NCBI RefSeq assembly: GCF_027596085.1 | Contig: NC_072469.1 | Coordinates: 17,862,238-17,926,237, forward strand | Origin: Anoplopoma fimbria | Lineage: Eukaryota; Chordata; Actinopteri; Perciformes; Anoplopomatidae | Reading direction: 5' to 3' | DNA: 64,000 bases | In this document: positions 1-45,000 of the stretch, in pieces | Numbering within the stretch: the first letter of the stretch is position 1 | How the letters are laid out: every line of letters starts with the position of its first letter | Program-made: the position numbers and the translations under genes | The notes under the pieces: generated by a model | The model's input: only the letters and a program-made list of their open reading frames with translations | Databases searched by the model: none | What the model was told of the DNA's origin: nothing

Positions 1-164
1 CAAAGCAAATGGTGATTGAAAAAAAAAAATAAGGAGAGAGAGAGAGAAGGAGGAAAGGAAAGGAAAATAAGCTCCTGGCTTCCTCTAACCATCACTAATT
101 CCTCATTTCCTCTTAGAAGGCACTGCAAGCACTCCTAAAATCGCACGCTACAGTGTGGGCAAGA

Positions 165-205
<41 letters not shown>

Positions 206-2055
206 AAACATCCAAGCCAATCCTGATAGTGGTGGAAACGCTGATCAGATTTTTCTGAGACTATCAATGGGGACAACAAGAACAGGTTTGTCTATAAAGC
301 CCAGCCGAGGGTTTTGGGGAGGAGAGGAGGTAAGGAAGAGTGACACGAGCCATTTAACCATGCCGTACTTAAACCTTTTTTACCTCTGAATCAGATCCCA
401 GGACCGCATTCAGTTTATGCCAGCTTTTACCCCGTCCTTTATGTTTGATAAGGCGCTGCAGACAATATTATCAGGATGCTCTCGCTCAGTGAATACGCCC
501 ACCAGCACGTTGGCAGTGTCCACATGTGCTAAATGCTCCAGCTAAGGCCTTTAGAGTTGCCATCAGAATAGTGAAGGAGCCCTTTCTGAGCCTGTACAAA
601 ACTCTATGGACACTGGATTTAGTGGCTTCTGTTTTAAGGTTTCTCTTGTGAGTCTTAGGTACTGTGCACAGCTCATCAATGAATAAACATAAACAGGGAT
701 CTCTAATCCACCGGTCAATATCGACCATCCAAAAGGAGAATGTAGGTTTTTTAAGATTAGTACTGCCTCTATAAAGGATGTTTTTCCTCATATCAGGAGG
801 TTTAAGAAAGTGGTTGTGAAATGTGCATGGATTTCATCTAATGTAATCTGCTGTGTGGTTTCATCAAAAGAACCAGCTGTGAAGACATGTTTAGTCTTTG
901 ACTGTACATTGAAAATTGAGGTTGAGATTTTTAATTCTAATTTTAGTCAATACTGCCTAACTTTTCCATTTTTTCTGTTATGCAGCTCAACTATGTCACA
1001 GACGCTCTAATACATGCAGAAAGGAAACTAAATTTTTCACTGCATTTGTACATTTTCATTCCAATAAAACATTACTCCCTTATATAAATGAATAATTGAT
1101 CCTGGGTTTGATTTACATGCATGGATTAAATGTCATGTTTGAAAAGTTGTTGTTTTATTCATATGGAGATCCCTGGAGAAAAACCCAGAGGCTGTGTGTG
1201 GCATATTTTCATATGCCGTCTTTTACAGCAATATAACTTCTCATAACCCCTTCAATCTTCACTGCAACTGATGAAACCAAGCGAAACAGAAAGAGGAATT
1301 TGGAATTACTGTGGTAAATATAAAAACTTAAAACGAAGTGTGGCGAGCTCTGTCATATTAGCTAAGCATGTTCTTTTCTTTGCTTTTATCTGAGGGGACT
1401 GTTGGTTTTTAAGATTGCATTTTACAAAAAATGTTCCATTGAATTTCACATCAAAGGCTTCGTCCATGTCATTGGAATTGAGCGTGATTTAATTCAGGTT
1501 CCCCTTAATGTCAAAATTGCTTTGAGATAAGAGATGTTTTATATTTATTCTAATATTTCACTGGAAATAAAAGAAAAATTCAAAGCAGCTTCCCCACGCA
1601 TCACATGAATGAAGGGATTCTTATTATATTAAATTGCATAGTCACAAATCACAGCCTGATTCTGTCCTTTCCTTGTTGAATAAAAACACATTAGTGTCAA
1701 TAGAGGGACTTTTGCAATAGCCAGAGTGTTCTCTTTCAATTCTGCAACCTTAAGTGTGTATGCCAATGCTGACTGCAAACCAAACATTTGGAGTTTATAC
1801 TAAATGTTTGTTTTTTTAGAATTATCCTGTTTATGTTTTGCCACACTCCAACATTTAAACAAAGCTAAACACTAACTGAAGTTATGACCCATGATTCATT
1901 TATCTTAAAGGTTCAATAAAATCCATCTCAATTTAATTATGACTATTTATGATGTACTGTGGACTGTATTTTTGAAAATGCTTTTCTGTTTTTTTTGGGG
2001 GTTTTTTTCAGTATCATCTCCATTCATGTTTTGCTTATGTCCAGCATCTCCTCAC
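1..2055. other. Intron downstream of ofcc1 exon 10, left edge of window
   Basis: AT-rich single-copy-looking sequence with a GA-rich start. I looked on the minus strand for the next ofcc1 exon and saw no AG...GT interval with coding-like composition. A 101-codon minus frame at 486-791 is open but has no protein-like pattern. Confidence 0.5.
161..205. repeat. (GA)n microsatellite
   Basis: Nearly pure GA run with one GACA interruption; a shorter GA run lies at 32-48. Confidence 0.9.
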
Positions 2056-32488
<30,433 letters not shown>

Positions 32489-33144
32489 GTCTGTCACAAG
32501 TTCACCTATAAAAACACTATTAACATGTCCGAGGATGTTAGACCAATTCATTTAAATGCTTTAAAAATAGAAAGTCTTAAGAATCTAAATTTGAGTATGT
32601 ATTTTGCCAGCCAAATCAAATTGTTTACAGGAAAATAAAACTGCTTTTTGTAATTACGCATTAAATACTGGACTTCTTTCTTTAAAGGGCTTGTATAAAG
32701 GCAATACAGTAGTCCATGAATATGAGAAATTAGTTTGCAGTTAATTACAATAGTCATTGTTGGTGTGTTGCCGGTTACACTTGTTGTCTGCTTGCCCTTA
32801 CATTTCCTGTCACTCTGCACTCTCATTTTCTGAATGCAAAACATTTGATACTGCCAAAGGCAAAATATATACCTTGACATAATTTATTGTGAAGCAGCTA
32901 CATAGAGTAAGTTTCTCTTTTCCTGGTACTTTTTGATAAAACCGTTATTCATTGCAGTAGCGTTGCAGCATCAGTGTGATCAGTAACAACTACATATCCA
33001 ACAATGATTAAGAGTTTTAGCTTATGTAAAACAGCCGATCATTTTTCAATATGTTGTGCTTACTTTCAAAATGTTCAAAATTAGGAATTAAACTATAGTG
33101 CTCGTTTAGTGATGAGTGACGAGAATGTAAGCCTGTTTGTCCAC

Positions 33145-33200
33145 GTCGGATTCCTGTTGGATTCAACCCTGGTCTCCCAGGTCACTAGCTAACCCACACA
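33145..33200 (-). mobile_element. Possible tRNA-like SINE head
   Basis: Minus strand reads 'GTGGGTTAGCTAGTGACCTG' followed 17 nt later by 'GGTTGAATCC', resembling A and B boxes of a tRNA-derived SINE. No body or tail was recognised, so this may be chance. Confidence 0.3.
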
Positions 33201-35089
33201 TCTGTCTTAATATCTAGGAGAATGTTTGAAATGTAAATGCCTTCAATGACCAACTCCACTCAGCCTGCCTTCAATGGACATGCAACGCTGACCCTTAGGG
33301 CAGTAGCAAGCTCATTGGACTATTCATAGACTGTGTCCTCTGCCTCTTGCCTTTTAAGTTTTTTAAAGGGTGTAATGTTCACTCTGTGAGTTTAACCTAG
33401 ATCTCCTTTGAACTTTTAATGATCTATTTCCTACAGTTAATGATTCAACACTAAGTTTACTACTGTGTGTGCACTGACATATTAACGCACCGGCAAAGGA
33501 AGGACACATTATGATGTGGAAGTTAACTGAGGTAACACTGTATTTCTGTGTTTGCTTCATTTAACCCACTGGATGTTTCATATTTTAATATTTTGACTTA
33601 GTTACGAATTAACATTTGTCATCAGAAGATCTAATGCATCAGTGAAACAGTACAGTACTGTCGGTAGTTTTGGCCTAATGCTAATCCACAAATAATCCAC
33701 TGTCCTTGCATTGTTACACAATATGTTGAACAAGTGTATTGTAGTTTTTTTGCAATCTTCACAGCATGAATGCGCTTCAGGCAAATAGATTATTGCCTTT
33801 AGCATTTTCTAGCTAGCCTATATTTGTTTTGGGCAGAACAGTATAACTCAGCTACTTAATGAGGGACTGCTATACTCACTGTAACCTGCTGCAGCACATT
33901 AGTTTAAGAACAATAAAGTAATTCTGAAGAGAAGGAGTATTTTCCACTGTTTTTTCTAGTATTTCTTATACTTTTCTTCTTTTATTTTCTTTCAGAATAA
34001 AGAACACAGCCAGAACAGGTCACACACCTGTGAACTCCTCATGGAGGTCAGCGACCGGCGTAGTTGTTTTTCTTACCAACAGGTACTAATAAATATTTTT
34101 TTCAAGTTCAGCAATGAATCACTGTTTTGTCCTTATATGGTTCATCAGATTATCTCTTTTCGCACTATAGTCAGTCTTTTCTATTCTCGCTAAATTTCCA
34201 AGTCACTTCAGGGATTAAGAGAGAGAGAGTCCGATCAAACTGAAAAGTCAGAAAGTCCGGACCAGACAAGTTGTGAAAAGGACCTATGTTCTACAATATA
34301 ATTGTCTAGTTTTCACACATAATATTTATCACATTCTTTTATGGTACACATAAAACTGAATGCAAGTGTTGAAGACCCAAAATACTTGTTGGATTTTTAA
34401 GAATGCTGTTTCAAAAGCCAGATAATCCACAGACTTTGTTAGTATACACTCTGTTTGCTGTGAGATGAACGGCATTAACAGTCATGAAAAGTACATAAAA
34501 GGCAGAGTTAGTGTTAATGCAAGGGATGAATGAAGTCAGAATGAATCTTTTGTAGCCTGCGTCTTATTCCACATTTTAGCTCGACATCTCTCCAAGATCA
34601 GATTCTCCGACTGATTTGTTGACATAGTGTAAATCCTGCACTTTGCATTAGATTTTGTGGTTTATTATGTAACTGTTTCAAAGCACTTGCAGGACTTTAC
34701 TGTTTTTTTCAGTTCAACTAATAAGTACCTATAATTCCTAAAGATATAAGAACTACTTTTTGTAATCAATGATCAAAATGATATGACAGTTTTTGCGCAC
34801 TCTCTTGAAGTATGCAGTACAATATGCCTTACAATATAGTCAAGGTTTGCATAGTGTATAGTTTACAAATATAGTTTATAGATTTAAAAGAATTACAAAA
34901 TACTAAATTATTTTTCCTCCGTCTTTTCTGAATCTCAATTAAGCTCCTTTTGAAGCTTTATCATTGGGGAGTATCTTAGAGTGATGACTGGTGTTCAATT
35001 TGCGCACTCTCCCGTCAATGTTTATGTCCACTCTATCTCTCTCTTTCTCTGCAAGACAAAAAAAAAATGTAACCAAAGAGAACGCAGTC

Positions 35090-35540
35090 AAAGCTGAAGG
35101 CAATCACAGCAGCATTCTCACATGAGCGAGTGTTAGATGTGGGCCTGCGTGGAGCAAGTCTAAGAGCTCAATATCTCCAGCACATGAAGTTATAAAGACA
35201 GAAGCAAAGCATCCTCTGTTTTATAAAAGTCATTCATCGCTCGCAGGCACCGAAACACAAAAGAAGTTGAGCCGTGAACGTATTATGAAACAAGATTGGA
35301 GAGTGGCAAATTGGTAATTAGCCTCTACGTTGCAAATGAGCATTACAGTCTTGCTTATGACTTTCCTCTCTGGTCCCCAAAGCCTCTTCTATTAATTTAG
35401 CTCTGAGGGGCCATCCATAAACAGGCTGAATAAGCTGTTAGCCTTAACGACGAGTGCAAATGAAGGGCTGGCTAAATATGCTGAAGGTAACAGAGATAGC
35501 GTAACATCCAATACTCAAATTACAGTGAGTAGAGGAATAA
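35090..35540. promoter_or_regulatory. Putative conserved non-coding element
   Basis: Repeat-free block of balanced composition with gtaattagcctctacg, ctattaatttagctctgag and ggctggctaaatatgctg. Position 5' of ofcc1 exon 1 fits an enhancer for ofcc1 or tfap2a; no conservation evidence was available. Confidence 0.3.
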
Positions 35541-36129
35541 ATTAGTTTTCTCATATATTGCTGGAATCGTGCACACTTCTTGTGTAATTTCAGAGAAAAT
35601 ATGTTGTATCAATTAAAATATCATTTCAACAATTTCCTATTCGCTGATTACTATTTTTCATCAGGCAGGAAAACACATTAATGCCTGATCAAATTAAAAA
35701 AATAAAGTTAACTCAAGTCAAAAACATTAATAGGCAAGTTACATGTAAGTAACTCCTTGCATGTATTTTGTAAATGCTTCATGAAAACGCCTTTATTTGG
35801 CAACCAAACAGTTTAAGTTGATAATACTACGATTCAAATTGTAGGCTGCAGAATCCGTTACATGAAACTGAAAAAGTGGCTCCTGACCATTTTTTGTACT
35901 GTATGTTTAACATATAGGTTACAAAAAAATCTAGTATACTTTGATGAAAAAGTTAAATAAAAAATGTAAAATATAAGATAAAACAATCAAACAGTTTACA
36001 GCAAAATTATTATATTAAGGATGTGTTGAATTATTTTGTACATGACAGAGCGCAATAATCTACTTTCTGCATGCATGTACCGGCTTGGCACAATATGCTT
36101 GTCTGGCATCGTTTGTCACATATCATGTT

Positions 36130-36740
36130 CTGTCTCCCGGCTTTAATGGAAATTGCTCTGAACTCTTGAAATTCTGTCTCCCTCCCTCATGAGGTCAGTT
36201 TCCTGCCTCAGAATCCATTCAGCCCTCTGGTTGTCTTGCATAAGAACAAGTACAGCCCATTACTACCAAATGAAAAGGAAGTAAGACAGAAACTTCCAAA
36301 TTAATTTACAGTAGAACACACCTTACAGGTAACTGGCTCGAGTTTGATGTAATTACTCCAGAAACCATAAATGGCTGTAATTGAGAAAAAGCCTACAGCA
36401 TACAAGGATAACGAATGGTGAGATAATGGAGGCAGTGAAAGTCTTAGCTATTCAGATTGATGTTCGGGGGAGAAATATCTGGCTTCTTTCGGATGGGCAA
36501 TTCTTGCAAATACACCTCACCAACACTGGTAGCACTGCTGCCCCGCGCTTGCCCTCCCCTAAGCATGGCGCTTATATTCAGATGAGCCAGCCATTAGCTC
36601 TAAGTGGTCTTTACCCCCAAATTCTGCCATTTCACAAATTAGCCAATTTTCAACATTAGATGTTAGCCAGTGGCTAAGGTCAAAAGGTCAGCTGTGGTAA
36701 ATATGAGGTGCAAACCTGCAGTTAGGGGGATTAATAAGGG
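36130..36740. promoter_or_regulatory. Putative conserved non-coding element
   Basis: Long repeat-free stretch, moderately GC, containing attcagatgagccagccatt, cacaaattagccaattttc and a short duplicated 'tagccagtggctaagg' palindrome-like motif. No coding signature. Confidence 0.27.
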
Positions 36741-37382
36741 CTCGTTCAAAAGCACTTAAATGGAGCGTGCGGCACGTTTTCTGGAAGGAAGGATGGGTGC
36801 TGGCCATTCAGGATGAGCGGCATTTCAGCTTGTTGGGACATATTTCACTGTGACCGTGCTATCTGTGCTCTGACCTCAACTATGGACGGCACAGGTTTGA
36901 AAGCCATCTCTCTCCCTGCTGTGGCCTACATTGTGTCCTAAATGGCCACTGCATGGTTTAATGCAATAGACAAAACAGCATTAGCTCTGCACCAGAGTGG
37001 AGAGAAAGGCTCGTCAGCCCTGCAAAGTAGACTGGAAATAGAGAGAGAAAAGCAAAAGGGAGCGAGCACTCTCGCATCCCTGCCCTTCCACTCCACCGAG
37101 TATGCACCAGGGCAGACGGACATATGGGTGACGCTACATTCTTTAAAGGGAGTGAGGCAAATTCCTGACCCTCCCTTCCCGCCCCCCCATCCCTCTCTCC
37201 TGCCCCGTCGCTCACAAATTGCCCGTTCGAATGTCAGCCCTCCTCTTTATCAAACAAGTCCATTGTCTGCCAATTCGTGGGGCACTGACAAGAGAAGGCT
37301 AGCAAACTGTGGAACCTCTCGTCTGTGAATGAGTGTGTGTGTTTTTAGATATGCTCGCTAGCTGTCGTATTAGCAGTCAGCC

Positions 37383-37407
37383 TTTTTTTTTTTTTTTTTT
37401 TTTTTTT
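37383..37407. repeat. Poly-T tract
   Basis: 25 T in a row. Confidence 0.92.
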
Positions 37408-40400
37408 ACGTGGCGGCACACGGTCGCACACACGGCCCAAAAAATCAATACAGCTTTGCATGGGCCTGACCCACATACAGTGAGGCCAGTGACAGCCTAG
37501 TTGTGGTTGTTCCATTATTTTTATGTGTCGAGAAACATGTGCTTGTGCCTACATGCATGCCTGTGTTTGCATTTTGGAATTTATGCATGTGAGCAAATAT
37601 ATATACACGTGACTGAGCAGGTCAGGTGTTTGGTGACATGGCTTAAGAAGAATGAAGGTTTATTTGTGAAAGTGCACGTACACATTTGTATGTGTGTGTG
37701 TGTCTGTGTTTGTGTGCAAATCTAAGCATCGAGTCCGAGTGGGTGTTGAGTTCACACAAGCCCTTCCTGCTGCCTGACTTCACTGTCACTGATTGCAAGC
37801 GACGCAGAGCTAATAAAAGAGCAAAGCTGACTGTCAGCAGCGATTAGGCTGGCTACACAGACAAGACAAAGAGAGGGGAGAGCACAGCGGCATTAGCTAT
37901 GGTCATTAAACAACTTGAGTCAAGGAGAAGACTAACCTGGTTTATTAAAGGGGCGGAGGGCAGCGGTACAGAGCTGTTTCCAATAACTTTGCAAACACAT
38001 TTTACACCAAAATCTTGATTGAGTGCTTTTGAGTTTCTCAATGGAGGTGGTAAATGTAGGGGCACACTCATGTAAATATTACTTTATTTAGTGATATACG
38101 CAACAGCTATTCTTCTTCTCTGTTTCCTTTTCCACCTGTGTGCCTGTGTCGACCCTGTTGCTGGCCAAGTGAACATTATAACAGCAGAAAGAAGGATACA
38201 GATGTCTAAAAAGATAGGATCTTCATGCCCAGTCCAACTTCTAATGGACCTTGATGATTCTTTCACGAAATAATCTTGCACTTACTAATTTTTTTCTAGC
38301 GCTTGTCTTCAATGGTTTAATTTGAGCTTGCTCAGTGTTGTGTTCATGTTTCTTTTTTATAACAGGAAAAGGAAGTGATGTTATTTTATAGTGCAGAACT
38401 ACAGGTGAGTCAGCATGGGTGGTGTTCAGACGCAGATGTCTGTATTGTGAGCTTGTGTGTGGCCGTTTCTGTCTAACAACTCTATAGAAACTAGCTTCTT
38501 TGTGCAACATGCAAACATACACACATATGCACATGATCACATCGACTCAGTTCCAAGATTTCTTCCAGTGGCTGGCTCCCTTAGCAGGTACGTGAAAATC
38601 TCCTGACAAGCAGGTGGGGATTAGTAAGTCTCCTCTTTTTGCCTTTCAGCATTCTTAGCGCTGGCAGGAAGGTTACCCCCCCCTCCTTTAACATCATGCA
38701 TACCAATGATATTATCTCTTGAGAAATCAAATCTAAAACCAACCCATCTGCTTTTTTTAGGATTAAGTCATGTGTCATGCCAAAATGGCAGAGTGTGTGT
38801 GTTGGTATTGCAAAGAAGGCTGCTAAGGCAACAGTCAACCAGTTAAGGAGGGCTCCTGGCACATCAGCACTTAGTGAGACATTTATGAGCCAAACTAGCG
38901 GCAACGTTTCATCTTCAGTGGCCTCTAGGAGGAAATGCAAGCTTAAATCTGAATCTGTTGATGACAGCATGGATTATGGGAGAGAGAGAGAGAGAGACAT
39001 GAAATGGAAGAGAGAGAGGGAGACAGGCAGCGGGAGTAAACAGGAGTTACAGGTGGAGGCAAATATTTTGGTTAGATGCACAACAGAGATAAAAACTATA
39101 CATTTGGATCAGAATCGTAAACCTGTGATAACAACTCGACGGTCACAGCAATCTTTTCCTACTATATAAGTTATGCCGATGCCAAATGTATGTTTACGAA
39201 GCCGTGCATGTGCCTGAGAATAATTTGCACATTTGGATTCCCAGGTGAGAAGGTTTAGGAAATGCCAGCACTTGTGTGATCAACATCCTAACATTGTCCT
39301 AATTGTGATAAAATAAAATCTCACCCAAGTGGTTAAGACCGGTGCTTTTGTACTTTAGTTGAATTGTTCTAATTTAGGAGCCAAAAGGTAGCATATGAAG
39401 AATGAATATATGGATGGAGGGATGCAGGGATGGACAGATGGAGGTAATTAAAGGTAAGAGGTGACCTGAAAGCCCAGACAGGAGGCAGTAAAAACAGCAG
39501 TAAGAAGTGCATGTGGTATTTCTTAGGAAAACGAGTAAGTGAGATGTAAACGGATATCCTTTTTTTAAACTTTGCCTCAGAAATGATATCATGACCCTAA
39601 TCATTTAAATTGTGTTATAATGGTCTGATGGCACAAATTGAAGTATGCCTTTCTGTAGTCCTATGATATACAATGCAAGTTCTCAAAATTGCCAAAAAGC
39701 TACTGATTTTTAAAAGACTGAATTACAATAACGCTGAAAAAAAAAAATATGAAAAGTCTCTGTACAGTGTGATGACAGTGTCGGAGTAACACGATATAAA
39801 ATGTTAAAGATTTTTTTGTGCCCCTGAGGCAATTTAGCCCAAATAAAATGAAAGAATAGAACATGTTTAAATTTTAGACTTTGCCATTCTGTCATTTATA
39901 CAGTCACATTTAAATCTAAAATTTATCTTTGCCTTTGATTAAAAATGAAGTAACAGCCCCAAAAAAGTCCTGCATTAAAACATTCTGTAATCCTTTTGTT
40001 GCACGTACAAAAAGTCAAAAAGAGTGGATACATTTTTTAGAAACCATGCATGTCAAGTCTGAGCTGGATCTGTCTTTTATGTTTTTTATTCTCCAATTGA
40101 TTGTCGTTTTCAATGTCTCTATCTATTTATAGCTCTGTTTGTGCCTGCTTCATTCTGCACACACGAGGAAATGTGCATGCAAGCAGAGGCATGCAGACAC
40201 AAGTTATCACACAAACAAAAACCCATATCAAAATGCACATGCCTCACAAAAATACACTCACACTCATATAAAAACAAAAAAATGACTCAGAAGCATGGAC
40301 ACGCACACACAAAAACCCGAAGCCTGTTTTTCCAGCTTGTGTTAGAAATGACTGCCAAGAAGCAGGGGTATCCCACAAGCCCTGTAGCCAAGAGACCATG

Positions 40401-40431
40401 GCTGATAACCAGATTGAAACTTTCTTTGTCT

Positions 40432-40648
<217 letters not shown>

Positions 40649-41188
40649 AGGTGAAAGAGAAAGAGAGTTGTTTTGTTTGCTATATGTGCAGAATATAAGT
40701 GAGAATCTCTCTCCCATGTGTTTTGTGTTCAGGTATACAAAACGTAACTTGTTCATTTTGATCAGAACTGTATAGCTTGTGTGTTTCCCAAACATGGTTG
40801 TGAACCAAATGTATGTATCTGGGCTCAAGTTTTCTGCTTGTTTTCATGTGCATGTGGGTTAGGCATTAATACGGCCGTGTGTGCTCCCTGAATCCCTCCC
40901 ACTAACCTTCGTTTGAAGGCCCAGTCTTATTGGTCCCCTAACCGTCTGCAGGTCACCGTTTCTGGAAAGAGGTTGGCAGTCTGCCCCCTAAGGCTGGCCA
41001 ACATTGGGGGTCTCCTTCAAAAGCACTTCGGAATGATTTTACACATCTTTTCTGTAGCAATTATTCTATTACCATCTGTGTCTAACTGTTTTCGCTGCTG
41101 CAAATTGATGTTTGCAGACATCTCACACTCTTTCAAGACTGTAACTGGTTGGCAGAGGGTGGAATCAGGAATGCTTTCAGAATCTTTC

Positions 41189-42016
41189 GGGTGTTTTCAC
41201 ACCTGTAGTTCGGTTCATTTGATCGGGACATTTTAGTTCTGGTTCACAGTGACTATTTACATGAACAAACCAAGAGGAGTTAACATGATGTTATACTGAC
41301 TGACAGGTAACTTGTTGATTGGATAATTTTGGTGATCATCAGGACCCACGTGGGTAAATCAATTTTTGATGGATGACAGAAGTTTATGCCGTACTTTAAT
41401 GCTTCTGAAGTGTATATTTATGTTCTCTGGTGTCACAAAGAGCTCATAAAGAAAAAAGGGATTATAGGCATTATTCTGATTATTCGACTGCAAGTTAACC
41501 GCAATTTATCTATAATGACAAACAGGTAGAGACAGGATGTGAAGGAGATGTTTAGTACAGTAAGGATTTGGGGCTTATTACTGTGGGATCAATGTCACAA
41601 ATCTCTTTAATGGACTTAAATAACTGACAAAGTACACAGTTTCAGATACAAGCACAGCTTTTTTAACAGCTTTTGACCTATTAATCAGGGGAAATCCCCG
41701 GGCTGATGTGCAAATGATTTGCATAGGCTTGGCAGTTTATAGACATGGCCTTCAACAGATCAATAATCCTGAACAGATTTCATGATCATCAGATGGATTT
41801 ATTAGAAGTTTGGCTTTTTAAATCATGCCAAAACCACATACATGTTATCATTACATCCTGTGGTTATCCACTCCTTTAAGCGGCCGTGGTTCGTTTTTTT
41901 GGTCCACACCAGGGTTAGATTGACAGCTTTCACACAGGCCCAAACGAACCCTATTAACCAGGCAAACGGATCTGAGTTTGTTTTAACCGATTCAGACAGG
42001 TTGTGTCTAAAGCACC
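41189..42016. mobile_element. Non-autonomous DNA transposon (MITE-like) remnant
   Basis: The left end, gggtgttttcacacctgtag followed by ttcggttcatttg, has an inverted counterpart at the right end. The complement of the right end reads AGGTGCTTTAGACACAACCT, GTCTGAATCGG. The subterminal block ggtccacaccagggttagat, tgacagctttcacac is typical of a family dispersed in teleosts. The centre holds unrelated AT-rich DNA and no transposase frame. The target duplication was not resolved. Confidence 0.55.
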
Positions 42017-45000
42017 TCTAGGTGTCTAAGAGGACTGACTACATGACTGCCACAGACGACTGTGCTAGACTGCCCATTGTGTTCACTGGACACAACCAAA
42101 GCCTGACACTGCTGCTGCAGAAAGCACCTTCCAGGCAAAAGGCAAAGACGGTTTCTCACTTTTCTTGCTCATTTCTTCTTTTAATGCTTCTTGCACAAAG
42201 ATGGACAAACAAAGGAGTGAAATGCAGCTTATGGTTTATGCTAGCCTCTATTCCTCCATTAGCTTTTACAGCACACCACCTTCTTCTTCTCTGGGTCCAT
42301 AGAAAAATGATTACTGCAGCAATTCCATGTGATCATGTAAATACAATTATGTGAAAGTAATATTACTTACATATGTATCTGGACATATTTAACAAATGTA
42401 CTTACAAATGAAGCGGGTAATAAATATATAAATAAATGAAACAAGGTACAGTACTAGGTGTTAATGTAGATAAATAGCAAGATGCCATGCCAAGTAAAAC
42501 AAATTGTTTGTTTTACTCTCTATTATTCTTCTTATTGCATACATGTTTGTGTGCATGTGTTTGTGACAGACGAAGTGAAAATGTCACTGATTGTGTCTCA
42601 AAGTAGCAGCATAATTAGTATTTTGCTCTTTGGTTCCTCTGTGGACATTCACACTGTTCCAGTTGAGTAGCTGCCTTTATCAATGCACAAATCTACCTGA
42701 TTTAGCATAGCTTCAAGCAACAGAGAGAGTTAGAGTAAGCAGAGTGAGCGAGGAGCTCGCCTATGGATGAGGAAATGTTTCCCTCAGCCATCAGCCATAA
42801 CTGACATTACCGGTTCCTCTTAGTGAGTCTGATTAACTGTTGTCACTGACTTTGTTCAGACGCAGCCGTGAAATGCTACGGTGAAAGCAACCATGAAATG
42901 CCATTTTATTTCGTATTAAAAGACCAAATACAACCCCAGTATGTATTGTTGGTGAAGTCCCCTGCTGTGCACTGGTTCATTGGATTGCATTGAAAATTCA
43001 CTCACTTCCATCAACACTTGATCGACTTAAAATGAACCGAACAACAGGGAGGCCATCTTATGACTTTAAGCCACTTGCCTTCCCACTTTATGTCACACAG
43101 TTCATATCTGCACCATTATGCAGTTACACAGTTAAACAAACACACCTACTTAGTGAGTTCAACAGTTTTTGCCTGCAAGTCTGTATCTTTCATCTTAGTT
43201 TTTGGACCTTAAAGCTTCTTCTCAAACTCAAGTTAAAAAGCCCAATGATCCATTTTGTTTGCAGCTTTGGTGAGAGCTCTGTCAATACAACAAGAAAACA
43301 AACTGACGCAATCCAGACACACAAGCCAGAAAATGCACGCACATGCATGCACACATAAAAATACACATTCACAATCTTGGGCGCAGAACACATTACCAAC
43401 AGACACTTTTTATTCTGCTCCACATGCTCAACAAATCAATACAATTATCTTTTGTTCTCGGGAGGTGTTTTATTTCCCCAATATAAATCAAAATGTATTT
43501 TTATATGCCTAACACACAGCAGCAGCATGTTCAATGACAACACAGCGTCTGGGGAACGAGGGAAGTCTTCGTCCCGGCAAACAAATACGTGCATGCTATT
43601 TTCTACTCCTCCAAGATCAGATATTTGGGGCAAGGTGTTCACAGTTTCCTCGTGGGTCTCTCAGGGGAGTCATGTTTTGTGCTTCGTCTTCGGTCTGAGA
43701 TAAATGAAAAACCTTTTGACTTTCCCTCCAAGGAGAGAGTGCAAGCAGGGAGAAACTGTGAGCTATGCTGTGGAGAATGCTGGATGCCTCCAACGGAAAC
43801 TCAAAAGAAGAGAAGAGGGGGAAACATTAATAAAACAATTTCTTCTCATTATAATGCTGTTCGGCTTTCTATTTTTATTTTGCGTCGGGGAACCTGCATG
43901 TCACTTTAGTTGGGAATGAATTTGACATAGAACACAGTGGCATATTGTTGCGTGTTTTTGTCATTACTCAATGTCACTTTTTTATGACATTCTATAATGA
44001 CATATATTTGCCTGTTGAAATAATCATAATAACAGTTGCATATCTCTCTGTTTTTTTTTTTTTATCAAGTCAGTTTCAAACGTAAAAGCACACCGTTTTA
44101 TTCAGATTATTAACTGTGCTCCTGTCAGCTTGGCGGGCATGTTTCCAAAGAATTCCTTGGGGATTGGGTAACAGCGAAGTGTTTCTTTGAGCACCGTCAT
44201 CTGGTCTTTTGTTGAACCCTTTATTGGTCTTTCAGCATCTGCTGTATTTGGCTGGTCAACTGCCCATCAGTCTGTATATTGCACCATTAACTTGGCTGTG
44301 TTTTTGGCTAAGAAACTGTCCACTCGTCATCCATCCATTTCTTCGCCTCATCCCTCCATCCTTCGTGTTATCATCCCTCTTTTTTTCCGTCTGCCTGGCT
44401 GTCAATGCCACATCACTCCGTCAGTTGGCGTCCAACAGTTCCCCTTGATTGAATGAGTAAAGAGCGAGATGCGAGTGTGCTGACAAGGCTTTGGTGATCA
44501 AGGAGAGGTGCCAACTTGCACCAGGCAGTTGATGGATATTAATATGGAACCTTGGGGTTAGTTTGACACTCTGAATTCAAGTCTGTTTCACAGACACAGT
44601 CATCACAATGAGGGGAGATGATGAGTTGGCTATGGATGTAAGAAATATAATTCAAACGTACTATTTGCATTTATCTAATCATTCTAATTGCACTTTACAT
44701 GTCAAAAAAGGCAAATGAACTTAAGATAACTTTACAGTACCTATGTTTGGCAGAGAGTCAACAGTATGGGCATTTTGCCCAACATTATATTTGCACTTAT
44801 AAAGTCAATATGTTAGAGTGCGTGATAGTGATTTTGGGTGATTTATTGGTACTTTAAACGACAGAAGCTCAACATATTAACATTCATCTACTGTAAACTC
44901 TGTGTTTTTTGTTTCAATCATTTTATGACCGGGTTTCTTTAACAGCCTGCCTCTGGGTAACATTATGAAGATAGCTAACCAGCCTGTGAAGGAACATTGT

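Noticed and set aside
486..791. 101-codon minus frame, possible next ofcc1 exon after exon 10
   Set aside because: No acceptor/donor pair in phase 0 and no beta-strand pattern continuing exon 10.
36942..37328. 128-codon plus-strand frame
   Set aside because: The composition changes along its length, with a Pro-rich end from a C-tract; no family resemblance and no splice context.
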